Source of the DNA: Metasolibacillus sp.
GTDB taxonomy: Bacteria > Bacillota > Bacilli > Bacillales_A > Planococcaceae
Assembly (NCBI RefSeq): GCF_025291715.1
Contig: NZ_JAMBIZ010000016.1
Span: 1 to 64,000 of the forward strand
Direction: 5' to 3'
Length of the DNA: 64,000 bases
Shown here: piece after piece, positions 43,018 to 50,840 of the stretch
Layout of the letters: every line of letters starts with the position of its first letter
Position numbering within the stretch: position 1 is the first letter of the stretch
Made by a program: the position numbers and the translations under genes
The notes under the pieces: generated by a model
Databases searched by the model: none
The model's input: the letters and a program-made list of their open reading frames with translations, nothing else
Told to the model about the DNA's origin: nothing

Positions 43018-43938
43018 TTAGATGAGCATAATTGCTATCCCTATAAACATAGCAGCAAGGAGTAGCGAGATACCCAACCAATCAGCTTTTACATTTCCCC
43101 ATTTCTCAAAAATGTACGCTGGTAAGATTTGATACGCTGTGAAAAAAAGTGCAATTCTGCCAAGGTGGTCTGCTCCGAAAATATTATCTCCAGATACGAT
43201 GATAAGTAGAAGTATCATAGCTAGCACGGCACCTAGAATACCTACCATTTTATTTTTGACAACAGTTGCTTCCAATCTCTTTCTTCGCTTTTGGACAAAG
43301 AAATAGGTTATAGCAACAATAGGGAAAGCAATGAGCAACCGTATATAATAAGTTAAATCTGTATTATCATATTGCACATTTTCCACCTCGAGAGAGAAAT
43401 CATGGATGTCAGATATATAACGTTGCTTTAAATCCATGTCAACGACAACAGAAGGTGAGTTCAAAGGACCAGCAGTAATTTTAATATAACGACTTTCTCC
43501 ATTGGCAAAGCGCAATAACAAATCGTGAGAATATTCGTATGTTGATAAATCTCTCTCAATTGGCGCTAATGTGGTTTGGGCAAATAATTGCTCCAGTTTT
43601 TTTAGTAGATCTTTTTCGGTAATGACAACGCGTCCAATATAAAAAGGAGAGGCTAAGTTTAATCGTTTTGACGGTTTTTCATTTCTTAAAAATATTGCCT
43701 CGGTAATAGTGCCAAGCTCACTGACAGCTGCAGTCTGCTCTTCGATTGGCTTCGGTGCTTGTAGCGTTTGAAGGAAAAAGAACAAAAGACAACTAAATGC
43801 AATCAACACACTGTAATAGCTAAGGCGATTTTTTTGCTTTTCCTTTTCAATAACGGCTGAAATTGCTCGCCATTTTTCCTCTTTTTTCTCAGGTGATAAA
43901 GGTTTGCGTGCAATGTTGCCAAAGTGATTATCTTGCAT
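43018..43938 (-). CDS. Membrane protein, probable anti-sigma partner of the ECF sigma factor
   Basis: 306 residues from ATG 43938 (GGAGGTGAAGAAA upstream). A short N-terminal cytoplasmic part (~1-35, SPEKKEEKWRAISAVIEKEKQK) precedes a transmembrane helix (~39-55), an extracytoplasmic domain (~56-195) and four more helices to the C-terminus. The gene overlaps the sigma gene by 11 bp, the usual arrangement for an anti-sigma factor. No zinc motif is present, so it is not of the ZAS class. Confidence 0.7.
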   Translation of the reverse strand: MQDNHFGNIARKPLSPEKKEEKWRAISAVIEKEKQKNRLSYYSVLIAFSCLLFFFLQTLQAPKPIEEQTAAVSELGTITEAIFLRNEKPSKRLNLASPFYIGRVVITEKDLLKKLEQLFAQTTLAPIERDLSTYEYSHDLLLRFANGESRYIKITAGPLNSPSVVVDMDLKQRYISDIHDFSLEVENVQYDNTDLTYYIRLLIAFPIVAITYFFVQKRRKRLEATVVKNKMVGILGAVLAMILLLIIVSGDNIFGADHLGRIALFFTAYQILPAYIFEKWGNVKADWLGISLLLAAMFIGIAIMLI

Positions 43939-44428
43939 TTTCTTCACCTCCAAATTGTGCACCGAGCTTTTTGATACCACGTAACACCGCATTTTCAACC
44001 TTTTTCTCATTCCAATTTAAAATTTCGGCTGCCTGTTTTACGCTGAATCCTTCAAGCTTTGTTAAGACAATTGCTTCGCGATATTCATATTTGAGCTGTC
44101 CAAGCATTTCGTAAAACTCGCGGCTCTGCTCATTACTAAGCAACCAGCTCTCAGGGGCATAGGTAAAATCGAGCGCTTCATGCTCCTTTAAAAAAGGAAT
44201 TAATTTGACCCATTTATTTTTGCGGAAATGGTCATATGTTGTATTCCGTGCAATAGTAATCAGCCAAGTTTTATACGTAGCCTCACCCTTAAACTGTGCC
44301 ATGCCGTGATATGCCTTCAAAAAGGTTTCTTGCATTAAATCCTCTGCCAATGTTTGTTGGCCAACTAAAAAATATATGTATTGAAAAACAGCTTCGCTAT
44401 ATTGCTGATAAATATCCTCAAAAGACAA
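43928..44428 (-). CDS. ECF-type RNA polymerase sigma factor
   Basis: 166 residues from TTG 44428, chosen because GGAGGTG sits six bases upstream; an in-frame ATG at 44443 lies before that site. Region 2 (YIYFLVGQQTLAEDLMQETFLKAY, TWLITIARNTTYDHFRK) and region 4 (LKYEYREAIVLTKLEGFSVKQAAEILNWNEKKVENAVLRGIKKL) are complete. It should respond to an envelope signal sensed by the membrane protein encoded next. Its regulon is unknown; no SigW-type promoter was seen upstream. Confidence 0.88.
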   Translation of the reverse strand: MSFEDIYQQYSEAVFQYIYFLVGQQTLAEDLMQETFLKAYHGMAQFKGEATYKTWLITIARNTTYDHFRKNKWVKLIPFLKEHEALDFTYAPESWLLSNEQSREFYEMLGQLKYEYREAIVLTKLEGFSVKQAAEILNWNEKKVENAVLRGIKKLGAQFGGEENAR

Positions 44429-44500
44429 CAGCCCCACCTCCATTTACTACTATAGACGTAAGGAAGGAGAAAATCCCTCGCTAAATAGCAAACATATGTC

Positions 44501-44761
44501 GTGTTAAAGAAAATTAGTTCAGTTATTGCAGAAAACGACCTCGACTTATCTAATTTAGTAAACATGAATGTTTACATCACGGATTCCTCTTATTTAGCTG
44601 ATGTACGCGCCACGTTTACAGAAATTCTGGGCGAAATAAAGCCGACAATGACATTAGTTGTTGTATCAGAATTAATCAACTACCAGTTTAAAGTAGAGAT
44701 TGATGTCTTTTGTACGCTAGGTACAGAACACATCTTCCATGAATCAAGGCTGACGAATTGA
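44501..44761 (+). pseudogene. RidA/YjgF family protein, N-terminally truncated
   Basis: The 86 codons match the C-terminal two-thirds of RidA (ISSVIAENDLDLSNLVNMNVYITDSSYLADVRATFTEIL, then PTMTLVVVSELINYQFKVEIDVFCT). About 40 residues with the first strands, including the GPYSQA region, are missing, and no ribosome binding site lies before the GTG. RidA normally deaminates reactive enamines/imines; this copy should be inactive. Confidence 0.65.
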
Positions 44762-45265
44762 TCCGTAATGATACCTACCTTCAAAAAGAAAGCTAATAAT
44801 GCTTTTATAATACGGGATAAATTCACCACTCTCTATCATATCGAAAATTTCCTCTTGAGAGGCCCATTGGACAGCTTGTACTTCCTCTGGCTGTAGCGTT
44901 AATTCACTTAAATCAACATCCAGCTCAATCAAATAATAATCATCAAAGCCCCGCTCAAAATTAATGGTGAATTGTGGGCGTATATGGTCAAAGTTGTAGT
45001 GAATACCAAGCTCCTCAAGCAGCTCTCTTGAAGCGGCTTGTTGACTTGTATCTCCTGCAACAGCACTACCTCCACATGTAATATCCCAAAGGTTTGACCA
45101 GCCGTGTTTAAAAGGTTGACGTTGTTGAATTAGCATCTCACCCTTTGAGTTGAAAATGCAAACATGGATGACATTATGAAATTCACCTTTCTCAAACTCA
45201 TCACCACGTGTAGCTTGCTTTCCGATTTTTTGGCGATACTGATCGTATAAATCCCACTTTTCCAT
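44744..45265 (-). CDS. Nudix hydrolase (isopentenyl-diphosphate isomerase-like)
   Basis: 173 residues. The Nudix box GGSAVAGDTSQQAASRELLEELGI is intact (~residues 64-87) and the N-terminal FHNVIHVCIFNSKGEMLIQQRQPFKHGWSNLWDI is like the IDI/YfcD subgroup. It should hydrolyse a nucleoside diphosphate derivative or similar; the substrate is unknown. AGGAGG precedes the start. Its 3' end overlaps the truncated RidA frame. Confidence 0.88.
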   Translation of the reverse strand: MEKWDLYDQYRQKIGKQATRGDEFEKGEFHNVIHVCIFNSKGEMLIQQRQPFKHGWSNLWDITCGGSAVAGDTSQQAASRELLEELGIHYNFDHIRPQFTINFERGFDDYYLIELDVDLSELTLQPEEVQAVQWASQEEIFDMIESGEFIPYYKSIISFLFEGRYHYGSIRQP

Positions 45266-45333
45266 TGAATGCTCCTCCTATATAAAGAATGTTATTATAA
45301 AATTGAAGTATAACATGAGAGGGGTGAGATAAC

Positions 45334-45937
45334 ATGCATTTTCATATGAGAGTACGTGTAGGAGCAATTATTATAGAAGATAATCAACTGTTATTGACAG
45401 AATATAATCATCCAGTGAGAGGTATTGTTTATGATTTACCCGCAGGTGGAACAGAGCCAAACGAATCTCTAACTTGAATCAGCATAAGTTTGGAGACTTA
45501 TGCTGATTCAAGTTAAGCCTCCGGCGGATGTCACAGATTTTGAAGAGGAATTTTTCGAGTAAACTCGAAAAAATCTGGACGCAATTACGCCAAGGCATAA
45601 TTGATTTGAAGCAGTTATAAGAGAAGCAAAAGAGGAGGCCTGTGTGGATGTAGAGGTTGGTCCATTAGCCTTTGTCTATGAATATGCACCACATCTTAAT
45701 TTGAAAAAGTTTGGTGATACGCATACATTAGTAATGATGTTTGAATGTAAACGAAAAGAGGGCTCTATACCAAAGCTTCCTCCAACACCAGATCCACATC
45801 AAATAGGAGTGAAATGGCTACCGATAGAAGAGCTACAAAATGTCCAGCTCTATGCGAATATAGGGAATCATATTCAAGAGTACATTATTAATAGAAGGAA
45901 TATTGATTTGTTGGAAGAGCATAAGCTAGTGTTATAA
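45334..45937 (+). pseudogene. Nudix hydrolase gene interrupted by a 136-bp insertion
   Basis: The frame begins MHFHMRVRVGAIIIEDNQ (ATG 45334, GAGGGGTGAG upstream) and runs into its Nudix box, GGTEPNESL, where it breaks. After 45606 the box resumes as EAVIREAKEEACVDV and the protein continues to the normal end. Joining 45470 to 45607 restores one continuous Nudix gene of about 155 codons, without a lost codon. The insertion length (136) is not a multiple of three and contains stop codons, so the enzyme is disrupted. Confidence 0.85.
45471..45606. mobile_element. Structured 136-bp insertion (MITE-like repeat) in the Nudix box
   Basis: It contains a perfect 19-bp inverted repeat (45471-45489 with 45495-45513), a second stem TTTTTCGAGT / ACTCGAAAAA inside AGATTTT / AAAATCT, and a third, CAATTACGCC / GGCATAATTG. 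No open frame. Part of it (45514-45606) matches a diverged sequence in the cdaA leader at 13603-13729, so it is a dispersed repeat. Target duplication is not clear. It could be a non-autonomous transposable element. Confidence 0.7.
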
Positions 45938-45963
45938 AATTTCCTAATACAAAAGTAATGATT

Positions 45964-46003
45964 CGCACACAAGATAGGTGAATTCGCTCAACTATCTTAA
46001 AAA
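45964..46003. repeat. Two 21-bp units with ATTCGC cores
   Basis: ATTCGCACACAAGATAGGTGA and a second ATTCGCTCAAC unit lie next to each other at a 21-bp interval. The cores match the six-unit repeat at 42854-42974. Confidence 0.45.
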
Positions 46004-46006
46004 CAG

Positions 46007-46037
46007 GGGCTGTCTGCGCATTTTCAGACAGCCCTTC
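46007..46037. terminator. thrS terminator (bidirectional)
   Basis: GGGCTGTCTG and CAGACAGCCC form a 10-bp stem; on the minus strand it is followed by CTGTTTTTAAG. Confidence 0.8.
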
Positions 46038-46045
46038 GTTTCGAA

Positions 46046-47956
46046 TCAAGGCAATTGCTTCTTCCCAATCTCTCGTTGAACTTGCTCAATAAACTGTTGA
46101 AGTGGTAGCGTTTGTAATACATTATGTGCTCGCACGCTTACCGTTTGCTGTTGCTGTTCTTCATCTCCCAACACAAGAATATACGGGGTTTTTTGTAGCT
46201 GGGCATCACGCACCTTGCGACCTAGCTTTTCATTGCGGTTATCTAACGAAACACGGATATTCGCCTCTTGCAACGCTTTTTGCACTTCCAGTACATATGG
46301 CTGGTGTGCTTCTGATACCCCAATCAATTGAACTTGCTTTGGTGCAAGCCATAATGGGAACGCACCGCCGAAATGTTCAATTAAAATACCAAGGAAGCGG
46401 TCAATCGAACCGAATACAGCGCGGTGGATAATGACAGGGCGCACCTTTTCGTTGTCCGCATTAATATATGTTAAATCAAACTTCTCAGGCATTTGAAAAT
46501 CGAGCTGCACTGTTGCACATTGATGGCTACGTTTAATAGCATCACGAATATGAATATCAATTTTCGGACCGTAAAATGCACCATCTCCTGCATTAATTTT
46601 AAATGAAAAGCCTAACCGTTTTAGCACATTTTCAAGTGCCTTCTCTGCTTGCTCCCATAGGGCAAGCTCACCCATATAATTATCTGGACGTGTTGATAGC
46701 TCGATTTCATATTCGAAGCCAAACACCTTATAGACATGGTCGATGATTTTTAAAGTGAGTGCAATTTCGTCTTCGATTTGTTCGGGTGTTGCGAAAATAT
46801 GTGCATCATCCTGACAAAATGTGCGCACACGTAGCAAGCCATTGAGTGCGCCACTGAATTCATGGCGATGCACTTGCCCGAATTCAGCCATGCGAATCGG
46901 TAAATCTCGGTAAGAGTGCAAGTCGTTTTTGTAAATCAGCATATGTCCTGGACAATTCATCGGCTTTAGCGCAAATTTTTGCCCATCCACCTGTGTAAAA
47001 TACATATTTTCTTTGTAGTGCTGCCAATGCCCTGATTGCTCCCATAAGCGTTGATTCATCATTAACGGTGTACGAACTTCTTGATAATCATATTTTGACT
47101 GTAGCTGGCGTAAAAAGCTTTCTAGCTCATTGCGAATAATTTGACCATTTGCTAAATAAAACGGCATGCCTGGTGCTTCCTCAGAAAACATAAATAGCTC
47201 TAGCTCTTTTCCGAGCTTGCGATGGTTGCGTTTTTCCGCTTCCTCTACAAAGATGAAATAATCCTGCATTTGTTCCTTTGTTGCAAAAGCAACGCCATAA
47301 ATACGCTGTAGCATTTGATTGTTACTATCACCACGCCAATACGCACCAGAAATATTCATCAATTTAAAATACTGAATTTTATTTGTAGATGGCACATGTG
47401 GCCCTCTACATAAATCATAAAATTCTCCTTGCTCATAAACTGTTACGAGTTCATCTTCAGGGATTGCTTCTAGCAGCTCTAACTTTAAGGCATCATGTGC
47501 GAATAGCTGCTGTGCCTCAGCACGCGAGACTTCCTTGCGAATGACTGTGAAGTTTTCACTCGCAATTTTCCTCATTTCACGTTCGATTATAGTTAAATCC
47601 TCAGGCACTAATGTATGAGCCATTTCAATATCATAATAAAAGCCATTTTCAATGACAGGGCCAACTCCGAATTTGGCATCTGGATACAAGCGTTTCACTG
47701 CCTGTGCTAATAAATGTGCGGCAGAATGACGAATAACCTGTAAGCCTTGCTCTGACAGCGCATCATAAAGCGAAATTTCGGCATCCCCTAGAATTGGTCG
47801 TGTCAAATCGGTTGTCGTCGTGTTTACACTGCCTACTATCGATTTTTTCGCTAAGCTTGGGCTGATTGCCTTTGCAATATCGGTTAGCGTAACACCTTTG
47901 GCAAAGCGTTTTTGCTCGCCATTTGGAAATTGAATTGTTACTTGTTGATTTGACAT
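46046..47956 (-). CDS. thrS: Threonine--tRNA ligase
   Basis: 636 residues from ATG 47956 (GGAGAGG upstream). TGS domain at the N-terminus (VTIQFPNGEQKRFAKGVTL), the editing domain with HSAAHLLAQAV, and the class II catalytic core with MNCPGHMLIYK and RPVIIHRAVFGSIDRFLGILIEH, then the anticodon-binding domain. It charges tRNA-Thr. A T-box leader controls it. Firmicutes often carry two such genes (thrS and thrZ); which one this is cannot be decided here. Confidence 0.94.
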   Translation of the reverse strand: MSNQQVTIQFPNGEQKRFAKGVTLTDIAKAISPSLAKKSIVGSVNTTTTDLTRPILGDAEISLYDALSEQGLQVIRHSAAHLLAQAVKRLYPDAKFGVGPVIENGFYYDIEMAHTLVPEDLTIIEREMRKIASENFTVIRKEVSRAEAQQLFAHDALKLELLEAIPEDELVTVYEQGEFYDLCRGPHVPSTNKIQYFKLMNISGAYWRGDSNNQMLQRIYGVAFATKEQMQDYFIFVEEAEKRNHRKLGKELELFMFSEEAPGMPFYLANGQIIRNELESFLRQLQSKYDYQEVRTPLMMNQRLWEQSGHWQHYKENMYFTQVDGQKFALKPMNCPGHMLIYKNDLHSYRDLPIRMAEFGQVHRHEFSGALNGLLRVRTFCQDDAHIFATPEQIEDEIALTLKIIDHVYKVFGFEYEIELSTRPDNYMGELALWEQAEKALENVLKRLGFSFKINAGDGAFYGPKIDIHIRDAIKRSHQCATVQLDFQMPEKFDLTYINADNEKVRPVIIHRAVFGSIDRFLGILIEHFGGAFPLWLAPKQVQLIGVSEAHQPYVLEVQKALQEANIRVSLDNRNEKLGRKVRDAQLQKTPYILVLGDEEQQQQTVSVRAHNVLQTLPLQQFIEQVQREIGKKQLP

Positions 47957-47984
47957 ATTACCTCTCCTTTTTTGTATTTTGGTA

Positions 47985-48235
47985 AACAAAAAGCACATAT
48001 TCGTCCTCAAAAGGGACGAATATGTGCTGTATACCCGTGGTTCCACCCAAATTCCTACTTATGCTTGCACATTAGTAGCTCATTGATACAGATAACGCCT
48101 GTAAACGTCGCTAGTTTCCTAGCGCAGCTCTAAGGGAGTAAATCATTTTGTCCAATCAGGAAACTTTCAGTCGGTGATTTCCTTCCCTGTCGATCTTCTC
48201 AAAAATGACTCATATCCTTTTCATTGCCTTTTCTT
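47985..48235 (-). promoter_or_regulatory. T-box leader of the threonyl-tRNA synthetase gene
   Basis: On the minus strand GGGTGGAACCACGGG (within 48034-48049) is the T-box core. It is followed by a terminator with the 15-bp stem AGCACATATTCGTCC and complement (47992-48028) and a T-run. An ACC triplet in the upstream part could be the threonine specifier; I could not verify the fold. Confidence 0.88.
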
Positions 48236-48289
48236 TAGAAATTAGTTCTCAATTTATCGCAAAATTTAAACGTTGTCAATAAGGGATTT

Positions 48290-48721
48290 TCATTTTTCAG
48301 TGTCATCGGGACATGAGCAATACATATCAATATCTAAAAAAGCATGAATTGAAGCAGCAAATGCACTGAACTCAGGGTAAATGACTAAGCCTGGTGTAAA
48401 GCCTTCTTCCATCATAATGACAAGCTCTAAATGAACATCTAAATTGAGCTTAGTCTTTAACTTGTTAATGATATCAGCCTTTGCTTGAAAGATATTTAAC
48501 AGAGGACGCAACACATCTTCAGAATCGAGTGTTTCGATGTGTTCTGTTTCATATTTCCAGCAAGTATATGTACGTTTATGAGGGTGATTTGGAAGAATTG
48601 CATCACCTATTTTTCATGTAGCAGTAGGCTGAATATTCAATTGCTCAGTAACTGTAGCAATTGGGAAATCATCATTACCACTAAATTTAATATAAGCATA
48701 CAGTGATATTTTTTTATGAAT
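48290..48721 (-). pseudogene. DUF4279-like protein gene with an in-frame TGA
   Basis: The bottom strand encodes ISLYAYIKFSGNDDFPIATVTEQLNIQPTAT, TGA, KIGDAILPNHPHKRTYTCWKYE..., ending DIDMYCSCPDDTEK. The pattern resembles DUF4279 proteins, in which P-T-x-T-W-K-x-G-D is usual, so the TGA (48614-48616) most simply replaces the TGG for tryptophan. The start is also degraded: no ATG, GTG or TTG and no ribosome binding site precede it. Family assignment is tentative. Confidence 0.6.
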
Positions 48722-48800
48722 AACTCATTTTAGTAAACTTTATTTTGTTTTGTTTACAAATAAATAAACTTAATATAAAATGTTTTGTGAGGTGAGAGTT

Positions 48801-49529
48801 GTGGATTTTCAAAATATAACGGTTGATGCATTAATGAAAGGCTATCAATTAACGGAAGGGCAGTATCAATGCCTACATTGCGAGCAAGCATTTGCCATAC
48901 ATGAAGTATATCCATTTCAAAATAGATTTTTAACGGCTGAAGGGATGGCACAGGAGCATATTCAGCAGGTACATGGCTCAGCTTTTCACGCACTTTTACA
49001 AATGGATAAGAAAACGAGCGGTTTATCTGAGGTGCAGCAGGAAATGTTACAGCATTTTTATGAGGGCTTATCAGACAAAGAGATTGCAGTAGAGAGCAGT
49101 GTCAACAATATTTCGACAGTGCGCCAGCATCGCTTTAAACTGCGTGAAAAAGAGAAACAGGCAAAGGTGTTTCTTGCTTTAATGCAGCTACTGGTAGAGC
49201 CAAATCACTATAAGATTCATAAGGGGGCAACACAGGTGGATGAGCGTTACGGTATTGAGGAGCAGGAGCGCGAAAAAGTGCTACAAAACTATTTTAAACA
49301 AGGGTTAGATGGAAGCATTGAAACCATTCCAAGCAAGGAGAAGCGAAAGCTCATTATTTTACAGCATATTTTGCAGCGCTTTACAGCAGGACAAGTGTAT
49401 ACGGAGAAAGAAGTAAATGAAATTTTAAAAACAGTACATGCTGACTTTGTGACATTAAGACGTTATTTAATTGAATATGGCTTTATGGAGCGAAATACAG
49501 ATGGCTCGTTTTATTGGGTGAAAGAGTAG
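48801..49529 (+). CDS. DUF2087-type regulator with LuxR-like helix-turn-helix
   Basis: 242 residues from GTG 48801 (AGGTGAG upstream). An N-terminal zinc-finger-like part (YQCLHCEQAF...EHIQQVH, C-x2-C...H) precedes a LuxR-type helix-turn-helix (LSEVQQEMLQHFYEGLSDKEIAVESSVNNISTVRQHRFKLREKEKQAK, ~75-125). A C-terminal DUF2087 domain follows (KRKLIILQHILQRFTAGQVYTEKEVNEILKTVHADFVTLRRYLIEYGFMERNTDGSFYW). Probably a transcriptional regulator; the signal is unknown. Confidence 0.85.
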   Translation: MDFQNITVDALMKGYQLTEGQYQCLHCEQAFAIHEVYPFQNRFLTAEGMAQEHIQQVHGSAFHALLQMDKKTSGLSEVQQEMLQHFYEGLSDKEIAVESSVNNISTVRQHRFKLREKEKQAKVFLALMQLLVEPNHYKIHKGATQVDERYGIEEQEREKVLQNYFKQGLDGSIETIPSKEKRKLIILQHILQRFTAGQVYTEKEVNEILKTVHADFVTLRRYLIEYGFMERNTDGSFYWVKE

Positions 49530-49555
49530 AGAATAGGTAATTCTCTGCTTTTTTT

Positions 49556-49702
49556 TTAGAAAAAAGCAGTAATATATTTCATTATGTAAATCAATATAGC
49601 GATAAGCACAATATATTTCAAAATAGTAAATGACACTTTTAAAATGCCACTAATAATGAACAGTATAATTAAAAGAGTCATAAAAGAAATGACAAAGCTC
49701 AA
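49556..49702 (-). CDS. 48-residue small membrane protein
   Basis: A bottom-strand TTG start seven bases after AAGGAGG opens a frame of 48 almost wholly hydrophobic residues (FVISFMTLLIILFIISG, then FTILKYIVLIAILIYIM) ending KYITAFF. It makes two adjacent membrane helices. The ribosome binding site is as strong as any in the window, which argues for a real gene. The family is not recognised. Confidence 0.55.
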   Translation of the reverse strand: MSFVISFMTLLIILFIISGILKVSFTILKYIVLIAILIYIMKYITAFF

Positions 49703-49844
49703 AATGCAACCTCCTTATACATATAATATGCAATTGCTGAGATAAATGATTCACTGCGTAAGTAACAACTTATATTTATTTATGAGTTGTTACTTTATTT
49801 TATATATGTTATCCTTGAAAACAAGTTATTCAAGGAGGGTTTTT

Positions 49845-50732
49845 ATGCGTTTTAAAAAAGCGAGTATTTTTTCAGTATTGTCACTTTCACTATTATTAGT
49901 CGGATGTGGGAATAATGATGCCACACAAGAGGCTAGCAGCGTAAGTGAAGCAGTAAACTATACAATTACGGGAATTGAACCAGGTGCTGGTATTATGGAA
50001 TCCACACGTAATGTATTAGACGAATATGAAAATTTAGCAGGCTGGGATATGGAAGAAAGCTCAACAGCAGGGATGATTGCTGTTTTAGATGATGCGATTA
50101 AAAATGAAAAGCCGATTGTAGTCACAGGTTGGACACCACATTGGATGTTTGAGGACTATGATTTGAAGTTTTTAGATGATCCAAAAAATGTTTATGGTGG
50201 GGTTGAGCGTATTCATACATTAGCAAGACTTGACTTTGAGGACGATATGCCCAACGCCTATAAAATTTTAGATGCATTTCATTGGGAGTTAGAGGATATG
50301 CAAGCTGTTATAGCTGAAGGAGAAGAGACTTCCTTTGAGGAAGCTGCTGAAAATTGGGTAGCGAATAATGAAGATAAAGTAAATTCATGGCTAGAAGGGA
50401 CTGAACAAGGCAACGGTGAGGAAATCCGCCTTGTTTCTGTACCGTGGGAGTCTGAAATGGCTTCATCGAATGTTGTCAAAACAGTATTAACGCAACAAGG
50501 CTACAATGTTACATTAACAGAAGTTGATCCAGCTGTTATGTTCCAAGCAGTTGCGACAGATGCAGCAGATGTCACAGTTGCACCATGGTTACCAACAACA
50601 CATCAAGCCTTTTATGAAAGCTATGAAGGGAATTTTGTTGATTTAGGTGAAAATATGACAGGTGCCCGTTCAGGTTTAGTCGTTCCAGCATATGTAGACA
50701 TTGATTCAATCGAAGATTTTGAGCCAAAATAA
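49845..50732 (+). CDS. Glycine betaine/proline betaine-binding lipoprotein, OpuAC-like (orphan)
   Basis: 295 residues from ATG 49845 (AAGGAGGG upstream). A lipoprotein signal with LLVGCGNN precedes a two-lobe substrate-binding domain. The lobes carry the aromatic-cage segments GIEPGAGIMEST, VTGWTPHWMF, VPWESEMASSNVVKTVL and APWLPTTHQAFYE. It should bind betaine-type osmolytes outside the membrane. No ATPase or permease gene lies next to it, so it would have to serve a transporter encoded elsewhere. A strong terminator follows. Confidence 0.88.
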   Translation: MRFKKASIFSVLSLSLLLVGCGNNDATQEASSVSEAVNYTITGIEPGAGIMESTRNVLDEYENLAGWDMEESSTAGMIAVLDDAIKNEKPIVVTGWTPHWMFEDYDLKFLDDPKNVYGGVERIHTLARLDFEDDMPNAYKILDAFHWELEDMQAVIAEGEETSFEEAAENWVANNEDKVNSWLEGTEQGNGEEIRLVSVPWESEMASSNVVKTVLTQQGYNVTLTEVDPAVMFQAVATDAADVTVAPWLPTTHQAFYESYEGNFVDLGENMTGARSGLVVPAYVDIDSIEDFEPK

Positions 50733-50770
50733 TGAAAAGCTGACGGGCGTAACCCCGTCAGCTTTTTAGT
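50733..50770 (+). terminator. Terminator after the opuAC-like gene
   Basis: AAAAGCTGACGGG pairs with CCCGTCAGCTTTT around a 5-6 base loop, then T residues. Confidence 0.85.
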
Positions 50771-50840
50771 ATACTTCATTCTAAAGTGTCAGGCACAAAC
50801 ACAATTTATAAAAATTCGAAAACATGTATACCTTGTTTGA

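Noticed and set aside
49845..50732. Apparent circular permutation of the betaine-binding domain
   Set aside because: Lobe order varies among known OpuAC/ProX/ChoX-type proteins, and this order is one I associate with Bacillus OpuAC, so it is not novel.
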